DNA of 54,607 bases from assembly GCA_009840005.1 (NCBI GenBank), contig VXOR01000073.1:159130-213736 (forward strand), in the 5' to 3' direction. Within the stretch, counting starts at the first letter, position 1. Each line of letters starts with the position of its first letter. This document shows, in pieces, positions 1 to 9,032 of the stretch. The notes under the pieces are model-generated. The model saw nothing but the letters and a program-made list of their open reading frames with translations, was not told where the DNA came from and did no database searches. Source of the DNA: Gemmatimonadota bacterium. GTDB lineage: Bacteria; Latescibacterota; UBA2968; UBA8231. The translations under genes were made by a program, and so were the position numbers.

Positions 1-119
1 AAACTCCACCCACCCCCCCCCCCCCCCCATTAACCTACCTGCTCAACCAATTTCATCAATTATAACAATTAAATAATTTTTTTACCGCTTCTGGGGGGGG
101 GGGGTTTTCACCCCCCCCC
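1..119. other. Low-complexity contig end with homopolymer runs
   Basis: The first 119 bases hold a run of 16 C (13-28), an AT-rich stretch, a run of 12 G (93-104) and a run of 10 C (111-120) that touches the stop codon of the next gene. No gene is visible. Composition is unlike the rest of the window. Most likely this is a sequencing or assembly artefact at a contig end. Confidence 0.6.
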
Positions 120-2783
120 CTACTGCAAGCCTGCGTAAATAGAAATAAAGATCTGATTGATAATCACCGCGTCCTCGCCCCGGGGCTGGCGGCGGTCAAT
201 TTTCATGCCCGCATGGGTCGTAACCTTGTAGCCGAGATAATCGGAGATATTGGCCAACTGCAAGGCCCAGACTAGGCCATTGAAGTCGTTGGAGTCGCGC
301 TCCATATCGTTGAGGAAGGTCATCTCCAGCCCGCTCAGCAGGGTCGTATGGCTGAGCAGGGGAAAGCCGAGGACAAAGCCGCCAATCTCGGCCAGTTCGG
401 TGCGTTCGTCGGCTGAAATCAGGTCGCGGCTCTGGCGGCGGTATTCGCTTTTCCAGCGCGGCTCCAGCCACAGGTGCCCAAAGTCGAAGCGGTAGCTGAT
501 TTTGTTGATTAGGCCAAAGAAAAAGTCGCGCTCGCGCAGGCCCAACAGTGCGCGCTCATTGGCACTCAGCCGCTGGTGGTACAGATCGTATTTGAGGTAA
601 TTGGCCGTCAGCAGGCCGCCCAGCTTGTAGTCGTGGCCGACCCACAGGCTGTTGATCCAAGCGTCGCGAGCGATAAGGGGATCTTCGACTTTGGTCGGTT
701 CACCGGTGCGGATATTGGCATTGGGCAGCCACTGCAAGAGGTCGTCGGGAATGTCGTCGGTCGTGGACTTGAGCATCTCAAAGACGCGGAAGCGACCCCA
801 AGCAGGGGTGTCGCGGTCCAGGGTTAGCAAGACGTAATTGGCGTGGTTTTTTTGGATAGAAGAAATGAGGCCCTCGCGCAGGACGCCGACCATCAGCCGC
901 AACTCCGGGGTGAAGTGGATGCCGCCATAGGCGTTGTACCCTCGGTGATCCTTCTTGTAAGGGTAGTCGGGCAGTTCGTCGTTTTCAAAGCGATCGACCC
1001 ACAGGTTGTTGTTCAGGTCGATGCCGAAGAGGAATTCGGGCCGATCGACGTTGTGGCGTAGGAACGGCTCCTCGTAGTCCGGGATGAGGTTGCTCAAGAA
1101 GCGGTTGTCGTTCTGGTTGAAATCCGAGATAAAGTCGTTGTTCTCATCCCAGCCGGGGAAGACGCTCGGATCGCCGACCTGCCAGTCTTTGCGCACGGTG
1201 TCGGGAAATTCGTCTTGGTCGTCGTTGTCTTCGACTAGCTCGACGACGTGGATGCGTTCGTCCTCGTAGTCGATAAAGCCATCGCCTTGGGCGGTGAATG
1301 TGCGGGTGGAGTAGCGAGGATCCATGCTGTAGGCCTCGCCAAAGAAGAAGAAGGGAAACGCGACCCGCGAGAGGTTCATCATCCACGCGGCGGCGGCGCG
1401 GTCGCCGCGGATGCCCGAGAAGGTGGTGTGAGTCTTGGCGACTACATTGGGATACTTGGTGTAGCTGTAGCTGAGATCGTACTCGCCGTAGAAGTCGAAG
1501 CCGAGAACCTTTTGCAGCTCTATGGTTGCTCCCCAGATCTGGGTGGAGGTCGGCAGGCCGTAATCGAAACTGACTATCTGCAAATTGGTGTTGTCTTGGA
1601 CATTGCCCTCGGCCTGGGCGACGAGCAAAAGCACGGACTCGCCGCTGGCGTTGAGCTGGCTGTCGGAGGTGACCCACACTTGATAGTCGTTGCCCAGCAC
1701 TAGGCGGAACTCGACCTTTTCAATTTCTTCTTTGGTGCCCGAGGAGCGGTTGACAAAGGCCGGGCTGTCAAAGTCGTAGCGCAGGCGAATTTCCTCGACG
1801 CCGTCGGCCGAAAGGAAGCCCTCTCCCACGAGGCCGCCCTCGATGATCGGTTCAAAGCGAATGGCCTTGCCGTTGTCTTGGGTGCCGTCGAGATAGGTGA
1901 TGATGATGTCCGAACCGGCGCTGAAGAAGGCCGCGCCGCCGACGCCGTCCTCGGGACTGTCGTCGCGCAAGACGATTTCGATGATCGAGACGGTCTGGTT
2001 CTGATCGACCGATAGTTCTCCGGTGAAGGGGTTGCCGGTAAATCCGTCGATGAGGGTGTTGGACTGGTGGGCGTTGACCATGGTCAGTCCCAAGGTGGCG
2101 AAATCACCCACCTGTGCAGTGGTGCGACTGCCGAACATGGATGTGGCGTTGGTGACCAAGCTCTCTTGATCGTTGGTTGACGCGCCGCCGGGGCGGCTGA
2201 TACGGGAGTAGATCAGGGTGCCTTGGTATTTGTCGGCTGCGTAGTCGAATTGAATGCCGTCCCAGCGCGGCTTGGAGAAGGTCATCGGCGTCAGGGTCGA
2301 GCGAATTTTGGTACCGGCCGTCAGGGCGTAGTGGTGCTGGCCTTTGGAGTCAGCCGAGATGACCAAGCCACTAAACCAACCCTCGAAATTTCTGGACTTC
2401 AGCACGGAAGAGCCAAACTGTCGGGGTTGGGTCTGCGAGTTGTTGAAAACCAGCCAGCCTCGGGTGATGAGGTTGCCGTAGAGGTCGTAGTAGTAATCGC
2501 CTTCGCGGATGGAGCTGACGTAGCGCTGGTAGTGATCGCGGGCGTAGTTGGAGTATTCCCACTGCCGCCACTGGTATTCGTTAAAAAGCTCCTGCGGCAC
2601 GTACCATCTGCGCTTGGCCGGGTCGAGAGCGCCGAACAGGACGCCGGACCCCTGTGGTTCAAAGGAAACCACCCCACCCCTTTTGACCGTGCCGAGGCGA
2701 GCGCCGTATTCTTGGGCGTCAGCAGCAGCACTGCCGAGCCACAGAATGGCTATTGCCGTCCAGAATATCCATTTCCGGTTCAC
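120..2783 (-). CDS. Secreted beta-barrel-like outer-membrane protein (hypothetical)
   Basis: Predicted 887-aa exported protein. The GTG at 2783 is chosen as start because GAAGGAGGG lies just upstream and the first 23 residues form a Sec signal peptide ending ADA-Q; the open frame continues further upstream but only overlaps the preceding gene. The body is rich in alternating aromatic and hydrophobic residues and acidic loops, as in large outer-membrane barrels. No named domain is recognised. It begins 17 bp after the stop of the 1011-aa secreted protein and is the last gene of the operon, so the two are probably made together and may be partners at the cell surface. The stop codon touches the poly-C run at the contig edge, so the exact C-terminus is slightly uncertain. 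Confidence 0.7.
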   Translation of the reverse strand: MNRKWIFWTAIAILWLGSAAADAQEYGARLGTVKRGGVVSFEPQGSGVLFGALDPAKRRWYVPQELFNEYQWRQWEYSNYARDHYQRYVSSIREGDYYYDLYGNLITRGWLVFNNSQTQPRQFGSSVLKSRNFEGWFSGLVISADSKGQHHYALTAGTKIRSTLTPMTFSKPRWDGIQFDYAADKYQGTLIYSRISRPGGASTNDQESLVTNATSMFGSRTTAQVGDFATLGLTMVNAHQSNTLIDGFTGNPFTGELSVDQNQTVSIIEIVLRDDSPEDGVGGAAFFSAGSDIIITYLDGTQDNGKAIRFEPIIEGGLVGEGFLSADGVEEIRLRYDFDSPAFVNRSSGTKEEIEKVEFRLVLGNDYQVWVTSDSQLNASGESVLLLVAQAEGNVQDNTNLQIVSFDYGLPTSTQIWGATIELQKVLGFDFYGEYDLSYSYTKYPNVVAKTHTTFSGIRGDRAAAAWMMNLSRVAFPFFFFGEAYSMDPRYSTRTFTAQGDGFIDYEDERIHVVELVEDNDDQDEFPDTVRKDWQVGDPSVFPGWDENNDFISDFNQNDNRFLSNLIPDYEEPFLRHNVDRPEFLFGIDLNNNLWVDRFENDELPDYPYKKDHRGYNAYGGIHFTPELRLMVGVLREGLISSIQKNHANYVLLTLDRDTPAWGRFRVFEMLKSTTDDIPDDLLQWLPNANIRTGEPTKVEDPLIARDAWINSLWVGHDYKLGGLLTANYLKYDLYHQRLSANERALLGLRERDFFFGLINKISYRFDFGHLWLEPRWKSEYRRQSRDLISADERTELAEIGGFVLGFPLLSHTTLLSGLEMTFLNDMERDSNDFNGLVWALQLANISDYLGYKVTTHAGMKIDRRQPRGEDAVIINQIFISIYAGLQ

Positions 2784-2800
2784 TGCAATCCCTCCTTCGA

Positions 2801-5800
2801 TTAGTAGGCCACGGCGATAATACGCGCTTGGGTTGTCGTCTGTTGGGTGGCGTCGGCGTCGAGTTGGACTTGGCACAGATACAGGCCGGGCGGCGCACGG
2901 CGGCCGTGGTCATCGACGCCGTCCCAACGCACGGTGGTGCGGCCGCTCAGCACCATTTCCTCGCGCTGCCAAACCCGTCGCCCATCGAGCGTGTAAATCC
3001 GCACTTGGAGGCGGCGACTGGAAGTGAGTTTGAAGATGTCCAGCGAGATTTCAGCCGCGTCGTTGATCCCGTCGCCGTTGGGGGTAAAAGGGTTGGGCCC
3101 GACTGAGAGACCGTGAACGAGATCGCTGTCGATGGGGACGCTGATCGACAGCGTGTTGCTGGCGACTCCTTCGTCGGCGTCGCCCGCTTCAATGGCCTGC
3201 CATGCCTCCTCGGCGTCGACGCTTGCTGCATGGCGGACGAACAGGCGCAATGTGGTGCCGTTGAGAAAGACCGGTGCTGAAAGGCGCAAGCGGAAGCGTT
3301 GGCCCGGCCCGGTTACCATGCCGCGCTCGGCCGTGGCGAGGCGGTTGTACGCGCGCGAGTCGAGCGAGTCGCCGAGCGCGTTAAAGGGGAACTGAGCGCC
3401 GTCGCCGCGCAGAATGCGGAAATAGCGCACAGGGCCTTGCTCCTCGCCGGGCAGGTCTTGGTAGCTGGTTTGGTCGATCTCGCTGAGCTGGTCACCATTG
3501 CGGCGGAAGTAGCGGATGGCCCCCCGTTCGTCTTCGTCGAGGGTGCCGTACGCCGCGCCCGTAAGCGGCAAGCCATCTTGGGTCACAGGTACCTCTTCGC
3601 CTTCAAGGGTAATGCGATTGTACGTGCGGCTGGCTGCGGGCAGGATGTTGAGCGCGTCGTCTAGGCGCACCCAGATCGAGTCGCCGCCGTTGGCCAAAAG
3701 CGCGGCTTGCGTCTGGTCGCTGGCTGTGAACACGCCGCGCTCGGTCCCAGGGCGAAAGACCTTTTCACCGACTTCGGCGAGCTCAGTCGAGTCGTCTGGG
3801 CCGCTGATGCCAAGCTCCAAGAGTTCGAGCTTTTCCGAGGCTGGCATGGTCAGCAGAATCTCGTTGAAGCCAGAACTGCGCGAGGCCGCAGGCGACTCGA
3901 TGAAGTAGGGCTGAGCAAAGACGTCAAAGGTCTCCCGCACACCGGAGACTTCCACCGAGGCCGGCCACAGCTCGGCCGCGATGCGCTCGGCCACGGGATT
4001 GAGCAGTTCGACCGCGAGCGAGCGAATCGAAGCTGCGGCCTCGCGGTCGGTGGTAATCATCTCGACTTGGAACTGCATGAATTTGCGCAGGCCGGGGGAA
4101 GTGACGATGTCGCCAGGCTGCTGGTAGGCGCGGCTCCAAGGGCTCCAGCCACTGGTGGACACAAAGGTGGTGTCGGCTGGCCCCTTGAGTCGGGCTAAGA
4201 GGTTTTTCCAAGCGTCATAGGTGATTTCGTTGCCCGTTTTGTCGAAGTAGCGAATGACCTTGCCCAGCAGGTCGCCGGTGCGGGTGCGGATTGCGACGGT
4301 CGTACCCGGGGGTGTCTCGTCCTCCCAAGTAATGGCCCCGAAGTTGCGCGCCCCAGGCAGTGCAATAAGGTCGGAGGTCAGCACTACTTGCGCTGGGTAG
4401 CCGGTGGAAAAAAGCTGGTACTCGGCAATGTTCGGCCCGGTGTTGTACCCGCCTCGACGGCGCGGGTCCGCCGAGATGATGCTTATTTCGAGAAAGCGGA
4501 GCTTGGGGCTAGGATCATAGGTGTCGAGAATGTGTTCAAAGCGGCCGCGGCTATTGTCCTCGCGAAAGCGGGGACTGAGGCGCGACCACTTGATCTTGCC
4601 GCGCGTGTCGCGCGAGCCGTCGGAGCCGCGGATCAAGTACCCGTCTATATAGGGTCGGGGCCGGGTCGAGGAAATGCGCATGGCGTCGAGCCAAAACGAC
4701 GCGCCCATATCAACGGTGAGCACGCCGCGATCGATGGTCGGCGACCAAACGAGGTGCAGGAAGTTCGTGTTGAAATCCGCGTCGAAAGCCGGTCCTGGTA
4801 TGAAGCCGTCGCCAGTCAGGTCGAGCTGGCCGCCGCCGGCCACCAAGCCGCCGCTGATGTTGTCGCCAAATCCGTACACCTCGATTCCGGCTAGGCGCGG
4901 CCGCTCGCGCCGGTAGTAATCCAAACGGCCTTGGCGCTGGGCGTCGAGGCTTTCATAGATCGCTTGCTCGACCGGCTCTTCAAAGCCCTGTTCGTCGCGG
5001 ATGAAATAGATGATCGCGCCGCGCTCGTCGGCTGGCAGGGCTTGCCACTCCTCTTCGCTGATGCGCTCGCCGCGCTCGCCGCGGGTATCGCTGACCACGA
5101 TGCGGATGGTCTCTACCAGCTTGCCCTGCCAGCCGGGGTCGGCATTGAGTTGTTCGAGACCGATGCGGAAGGTGCGCTGGTCGCGGTTGGGGGCTTTGGT
5201 GTTGGCGATGCGTTCAAAGGTGATTTTGTCGGCGTTTTCTTGCACCGGCTCTTGGTCGGGCGCGGCGAGGACGCGGAACTGGAAAAAGGGATCGCCCAAC
5301 TCTTCCTCGACGAAGTGGATGACGAGGGAATCGACCGCCACGACGCGGCCTAAGTCTATTTCGATCCACCAGTCGTCGATCGGTGCCTGCGGGTCGGGCT
5401 CCCAGAAGGTGGTCGGATCGTCGTCGAGGATATTGGCGGCTGCGGCCGCATTCGAGCCGACGCGGCTGATGCCCGGACGAAAAAAATAAGAGTAAATGGG
5501 GTTGCCCTTGCGGTCGACGATGATCTCGCCTTTCACGTCGCGGGTCTGGGTGCTATCGATGTTGAGGATGGCGGTCTGGTTGCTGCGGCGACGCAGCTCG
5601 GGGATGGGGCGGGTGAAGGTTTCTAGATCGTCGAGCAAATTGAAGTGCTCGCGAAAAAAGTGCGGCTCAACTGTGCCGTCCGGCGACACCTGCACGGCGT
5701 GGGTAGGAAGCTGCCAATTTTGCCAGTGCGCGGCTCTGTTTACTACTACGGAACGACTGGTGACGCGATGGCCTTTTTGGGCGTCGGCTGCGAGCAGTGG

Positions 5801-5836
5801 TGCCAAGCAGAGGACGAGAAACGCTAAGAGTTTCAT
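2801..5836 (-). CDS. Secreted multidomain protein, discoidin-like region and FlgD/gliding-type C-terminus
   Basis: A 1011-aa exported protein. Residues 1-19 are a signal peptide (cleavage near ADA-Q). Residues about 136-190 (DDDPTTFW, WWIEIDLG) resemble the core of discoidin/F5-8C carbohydrate-binding domains, and a similar stretch occurs near 330-400. The last 90 residues start with NPFTPNGDGIND and end in an Ig-like fold (VRIYTLDGRRVW, GLYLCQV) typical of FlgD-Ig/type-IX-like sorting domains. Inside are repeats of the pattern Y/W-x2-L-x3-E/Q-x-G-x-I-x-YF. The start has AGGAGGT upstream, and its ATG overlaps the previous stop (ATGA). Residues near 690 (DDSTELAEV) come from a short palindromic repeat. 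The function is likely a surface or cell-envelope structure; the substrate is unknown. Confidence 0.75.
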   Translation of the reverse strand: MKLLAFLVLCLAPLLAADAQKGHRVTSRSVVVNRAAHWQNWQLPTHAVQVSPDGTVEPHFFREHFNLLDDLETFTRPIPELRRRSNQTAILNIDSTQTRDVKGEIIVDRKGNPIYSYFFRPGISRVGSNAAAAANILDDDPTTFWEPDPQAPIDDWWIEIDLGRVVAVDSLVIHFVEEELGDPFFQFRVLAAPDQEPVQENADKITFERIANTKAPNRDQRTFRIGLEQLNADPGWQGKLVETIRIVVSDTRGERGERISEEEWQALPADERGAIIYFIRDEQGFEEPVEQAIYESLDAQRQGRLDYYRRERPRLAGIEVYGFGDNISGGLVAGGGQLDLTGDGFIPGPAFDADFNTNFLHLVWSPTIDRGVLTVDMGASFWLDAMRISSTRPRPYIDGYLIRGSDGSRDTRGKIKWSRLSPRFREDNSRGRFEHILDTYDPSPKLRFLEISIISADPRRRGGYNTGPNIAEYQLFSTGYPAQVVLTSDLIALPGARNFGAITWEDETPPGTTVAIRTRTGDLLGKVIRYFDKTGNEITYDAWKNLLARLKGPADTTFVSTSGWSPWSRAYQQPGDIVTSPGLRKFMQFQVEMITTDREAAASIRSLAVELLNPVAERIAAELWPASVEVSGVRETFDVFAQPYFIESPAASRSSGFNEILLTMPASEKLELLELGISGPDDSTELAEVGEKVFRPGTERGVFTASDQTQAALLANGGDSIWVRLDDALNILPAASRTYNRITLEGEEVPVTQDGLPLTGAAYGTLDEDERGAIRYFRRNGDQLSEIDQTSYQDLPGEEQGPVRYFRILRGDGAQFPFNALGDSLDSRAYNRLATAERGMVTGPGQRFRLRLSAPVFLNGTTLRLFVRHAASVDAEEAWQAIEAGDADEGVASNTLSISVPIDSDLVHGLSVGPNPFTPNGDGINDAAEISLDIFKLTSSRRLQVRIYTLDGRRVWQREEMVLSGRTTVRWDGVDDHGRRAPPGLYLCQVQLDADATQQTTTQARIIAVAY
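3770..3799. repeat. In-frame palindromic element, short form (copy A)
   Basis: Core GACTTCGGCGAGCTCAG followed by TCGAGTCGTC. It is a 30-bp imperfect palindrome centred on GAGCTC and encodes DDSTELAEV inside the 1011-aa secreted protein. It corresponds to the two ends of the long copies at 8253 and 8532. Confidence 0.75.
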
Positions 5837-7272
5837 GGTGACCTCCTAAGCATCTGGTAGTGCGCCTCGCGTTGTGCGATGCGGATGCGGCAATCAACGG
5901 GCAGGTCAAAGAAGCGCTGTGGGGGCTGGCCGGGCCAGAGTACGTGCAGGCTATCGACGCGGGTGGCCGAGCCGAGCCCGAGGTGCAGGAGTGGCTCGTT
6001 GCTGCTGCCGAAGCCAAAGCCGCTCTGGCGCTGGGCGCGGATGGTGCGGCCGGCGGCAAAGGCGGCGACGTGCGCACCAATGGCGCTGCGATTGGCCTGC
6101 GTGCCCACGAGTTCGATGGAAAGGTAGTGCTGCGCCGGGCCGTCGTTGCGATAGAGCGCGTTGTCCCACGTGTCGGCGTCGTAGTGGCCGCCCAAGCCAG
6201 CGTAGAGGTCCAAGTCGCCGTCTTGATCGAAGTCGGCGAAGGTGGCCCCGTGGCCCTTGCCGAGGCTGCCGGTACCCGCAGTGGCCGTGATGTCGGCGAA
6301 AGTTCCGTCGCCCATGTTGCGGAAGAGCGCGTTGGGTTCGAGGCGGGCCATTTGCGGGCCGCCGTTGGCCAGATAGATATCGACGAAGCCGTCGTTGTCT
6401 AGGTCGCCAAGGCCCGCGCCCATACTGCCGAAAGAGCGCTTGAGTCCCGCAGCGACCGCGATGTCGGCAAAGGTGCCGTCGCCGAGGTTGCGATAGAGAA
6501 AGGGCCGATTCGGCTCAATGGCCTCACCGGTGACCATGCTGTTGAGGACATCGGGAAAGGCGCTCATAGTTGAAGCAAATAGGTCGAGATGACCGTCGTT
6601 GTCAAGGTCAAAAAAGAACGCCACATACCCGCCTTCCACTGGAAAAAGGACTCCAGCGCGCTCGGCCACATCGGCAAAGGTGCCATCGCCGAGGTTGCGA
6701 TAGAGGCGGTTGAGCTGGCCGATGTTGACCGCGTACAAGTCGGTCAGGCCATCGCCGTCGAAGTCGCCAGCAGCCGTGCCAATGGTCTGGCCCGAGTCGG
6801 CGACTGCGGCGGCGGTCGCTACGTTGAGGAACGCGCCGTTTTGCTGGTTGTGCAGGAGGGCGTTTGGCGTGTCCGTACCGGTGACGCCGTTGGCCACGTA
6901 TAAATCGAGGTAGCGGATTTCATTGACGGCGAGTTCAGCTTCGCGGGCAAAACCGCCAAAGGCGAGAAGTCGCGCTTCGAGCAGGCGAGCCTCTGGCCGC
7001 TGGCGCGCTGGTGTCGGCAACTCGTCGAGCTGGCGGCCCGCGCTCTGCCAGCGGCCTTGGCGGAGTAGGGCTTCGCCAAGGCGGATTTGGGCAATCGCGC
7101 TGTCGGGTGCCAAGCTGACGACGCGCCGGAAGAGAGCCTCGGACTCGGAGAACCGCCCTTGGTGCAGCAGGCTCAGGGCCTCGGCATAGACGCGGTCGCT
7201 TTCGGCCTCGGGCGGGGCTTGGCAGCCGAGGCAAAGGCCAGCCAAGCACAGGACGCGGAAGGAGCGGATCAT
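5833..7272 (-). CDS. TPR / FG-GAP (VCBS) repeat lipoprotein with ASPIC/UnbV domain
   Basis: A 479-aa putative lipoprotein: a hydrophobic N-terminus ending LCLGC gives a lipobox with Cys17. Residues about 25-105 are TPR-like (ALLRQGRW, FRRVVSLAPDS). Residues about 130-370 hold FG-GAP/VCBS-type calcium-loop repeats (DFDGDGLTDLY, DLDNDGHLDLF, DLDNDGFVDIY, DFDQDGDLDLY), predicted to form a beta-propeller. The C-terminal 80 residues match the ASPIC/UnbV pattern (SGFGFGSSNEP, LGLGSATRVDSL, VLWPG). Such proteins act outside the membrane in adhesion or assembly; the specific role is unknown. Both neighbours overlap by 4 bp (ATGA), indicating translational coupling with the TPR protein before it and the secreted protein after it. 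Confidence 0.85.
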   Translation of the reverse strand: MIRSFRVLCLAGLCLGCQAPPEAESDRVYAEALSLLHQGRFSESEALFRRVVSLAPDSAIAQIRLGEALLRQGRWQSAGRQLDELPTPARQRPEARLLEARLLAFGGFAREAELAVNEIRYLDLYVANGVTGTDTPNALLHNQQNGAFLNVATAAAVADSGQTIGTAAGDFDGDGLTDLYAVNIGQLNRLYRNLGDGTFADVAERAGVLFPVEGGYVAFFFDLDNDGHLDLFASTMSAFPDVLNSMVTGEAIEPNRPFLYRNLGDGTFADIAVAAGLKRSFGSMGAGLGDLDNDGFVDIYLANGGPQMARLEPNALFRNMGDGTFADITATAGTGSLGKGHGATFADFDQDGDLDLYAGLGGHYDADTWDNALYRNDGPAQHYLSIELVGTQANRSAIGAHVAAFAAGRTIRAQRQSGFGFGSSNEPLLHLGLGSATRVDSLHVLWPGQPPQRFFDLPVDCRIRIAQREAHYQMLRRSP

Positions 7273-8915
7273 GGCCCTTGGACTTCGGCGAGCTCAGCCG
7301 AGTCGTCCAATTCGCTTAGCTTAGCTCGGGCGCGTTGGTGATCTGGGGCAAGGGCGAGCACCTTTTGCAAGGCTTGCCGCGCTTGTTCCCGCTGCCCTTG
7401 CTGCATGAGGATCAGCGCCAGCCCATAGTGCGATTCTGCGTGGTCTGGGTCGAGGGCAGTGCTGCGGGCGAAATGGGTGTGGGCATCGCGGTAGTTGGCT
7501 TGGCGGATGTAGGCTAGCCCGAGGGCGTAGTGGGCGTCGCGGTGGTCGGGATTGCGGGCGAGGGCTTGGCGTAATGCCGCGACAGCTCCGGCAAAATCGC
7601 CGCTTTTGAAGCGTGCGCGGCCCAAGCCATAGGCTCCGGCAAAGGAGTCGGGATCGATCGCCAAAGAGTGGACAAAATGCGTGGCAGCTTCTTTGGACAT
7701 TCCCTCGTGCAAGTACAGGTCGCCCAGCATGATGTAGGCGTCGCGGTGGTCGGGATTGCGGGCGAGGATTTGCGCCAGTGCGGCGCGGGCGTCGGCGAAG
7801 CGCTTTTGCTGTGCGTACACGGTGGCGAGGCGCAGGCGAATTTCTACCGAAGTAGAGTCGCTGGCGAGGGCGCGCTTTAGGGAGTCGATCGCCTTGTCCC
7901 ACGCGCCTTGGCGAATGTAAATGTTGCCCTGATTGAGGTGGCGTTCGGCTGCGCTCAACTGCTGGAAGCGGCCCTGTGCGCGTCGCATGTCGGCGGGGCG
8001 GTCGCTTTCGGCGTAGGCCTGGGCCAACAGGTAGTGGGGAGCAGGGTTGTGCGGGTCGGTGCCAGCGACGTGCTCAAGCACGGGGATGGCCGCTGTGGGT
8101 TCTCCGAGGCGGATGAGTAAGCCGCCTAGACCTAAGCCGCCTTGGATGTGGTCGGGATTGCGGGCGAGCAGGTCGGCAAAACCCGTGCGCGCTTGGGATA
8201 ACTGCTGGTTGCGCACGAGTAGGTCGCTGTGGTAGTAGCGGGCCTCAAGGTGGACTTCGGAGAGCTCAGACTTCGGCGAGGCTTCGACGTTGAGCTCAGC
8301 CGAAACGCTCAGTCGAGTCGTCGAGTCGTCGAGCGAGAGTTCGATGGTGCGGTTGAAGGCTGTGAGTGCGCCGGCAAAATCGCCGGTGGCGCGGCGCACT
8401 TCGCCTAGGTAGAAGTGGTATTTGGCGCGTTCGGGTACGAGGGCAATGGCCTGCTCCAGATGGGAGGCGGCCTCTAGGTAGCGGTGCTGATCTCGCAGCA
8501 CCGCGGCGAGGGCAAAGTGTGCACGGGGCTGGACTTCGGCGAGCTCAGACTTCGGCGAGGCTTCGACGTTGAGCTCAGCCGAAACGCTCAGTCGAGTCGT
8601 CGAGTCGTCGGGCGTCAGGGCTAAGGCGCGTTCAAAGGCGGCGATGGCAGCAATGGGCTGGTCGAGCCGCGCGTGGGCTAGGCCCTTTTGAAAATGGGCG
8701 GTGCTCGACGCGGAATCGAGCGCCACGGCCTGTGTGAGTTCTGCTAGGGCGCGGGCGGGCCGGTCCTGTTGCAAGAAGAGCGTACCGCGCTGGAGCAAGC
8801 GGCGGGCTTCTGTGGGGTGCGCCGCGTCTTGCGGGTCGGGGTGGTCGGCGCAGGCGATTGCGCCCAAAATCAGCAACTTTCGGCTGAGCTCAAGTCGAAG
8901 CAGGCGCGCGATCAT
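7269..8915 (-). CDS. TPR-repeat lipoprotein
   Basis: A 548-aa protein with an N-terminal hydrophobic segment ending IAC (putative lipobox, Cys22) and about twelve tetratricopeptide repeats, the later ones regular 34-residue units (for example NPDHRDAHYALGLAYIRQANYRDA). TPR arrays scaffold protein complexes. Two long copies of a palindromic repeat are inserted in frame at inter-repeat turns (after ALTP and IELS), a short copy forms the C-terminus (DDSAELAEVQGP), and an inverted partial copy encodes part of the signal peptide (LRLELSRK). No clear ribosome-binding site precedes the ATG at 8915. It overlaps the next gene by ATGA. It probably works with the FG-GAP/ASPIC lipoprotein encoded directly after it. 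Confidence 0.8.
   Translation of the reverse strand: MIARLLRLELSRKLLILGAIACADHPDPQDAAHPTEARRLLQRGTLFLQQDRPARALAELTQAVALDSASSTAHFQKGLAHARLDQPIAAIAAFERALALTPDDSTTRLSVSAELNVEASPKSELAEVQPRAHFALAAVLRDQHRYLEAASHLEQAIALVPERAKYHFYLGEVRRATGDFAGALTAFNRTIELSLDDSTTRLSVSAELNVEASPKSELSEVHLEARYYHSDLLVRNQQLSQARTGFADLLARNPDHIQGGLGLGGLLIRLGEPTAAIPVLEHVAGTDPHNPAPHYLLAQAYAESDRPADMRRAQGRFQQLSAAERHLNQGNIYIRQGAWDKAIDSLKRALASDSTSVEIRLRLATVYAQQKRFADARAALAQILARNPDHRDAYIMLGDLYLHEGMSKEAATHFVHSLAIDPDSFAGAYGLGRARFKSGDFAGAVAALRQALARNPDHRDAHYALGLAYIRQANYRDAHTHFARSTALDPDHAESHYGLALILMQQGQREQARQALQKVLALAPDHQRARAKLSELDDSAELAEVQGP
7281..7308. repeat. In-frame palindromic element, short form (copy B)
   Basis: GACTTCGGCGAGCTCAG then CCGAGTCGTC. 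Encodes DDSAELAEV at the very C-terminus of the TPR lipoprotein. Same short form as copy A, two mismatches at most. Confidence 0.75.
8253..8335. repeat. In-frame palindromic element, long form (copy C)
   Basis: About 83 bp, nearly identical to the copy at 8532-8612. It starts GACTTCGGAGAGCTCAG, carries an inner imperfect palindrome around GAGCTCAGCCGA and ends TCGAGTCGTC. It is read in frame as DDS-TTRLSVSAEL-NVEASPKS-ELSEV within the TPR lipoprotein. Confidence 0.85.
8532..8612. repeat. In-frame palindromic element, long form (copy D)
   Basis: About 81 bp. It differs from copy C at only a few positions although the flanking TPR-coding sequences differ, so the element itself was copied. Same reading frame and peptide (DDS...ELAEV) as copy C. 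Confidence 0.85.
8879..8901. repeat. Inverted partial palindromic element (copy E)
   Basis: TTCGGCTGAGCTCAAGTCGAAG is the reverse complement of the inner part of copies C and D (CTTCGACGTTGAGCTCAGCCGAA) with small changes. It encodes LRLELSRK in the signal peptide of the TPR lipoprotein and is the only inverted copy seen. Confidence 0.55.
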
Positions 8916-9032
8916 TGCTCAGAAGCTGTCCGAAAACCCTTGACGGCTGTCGCTTGGGGGCAAAGTATCCGCAGATGAACGCAGATGAACGCAGAGGCGG
9001 GATGACGTGGCTTGGAGTACATCGGGAATTTT
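8916..9032. repeat. Intergenic spacer with tandem GCAGATGAAC repeat
   Basis: The 117-bp gap between the PpiC gene and the TPR gene carries the 10-mer GCAGATGAAC twice in tandem (8971-8990) plus a partial third unit. No gene and no clear terminator or promoter is visible. Confidence 0.5.

Noticed and set aside
1..120. Phase-variable homopolymer tract
   Set aside because: Position at the contig end and odd composition make an artefact far more likely.
1144..1677. Long opposite-strand or other-frame ORFs over the left operon
   Set aside because: They are arginine- or alanine-rich shadows of GC-rich coding sequence without homology or ribosome-binding sites.
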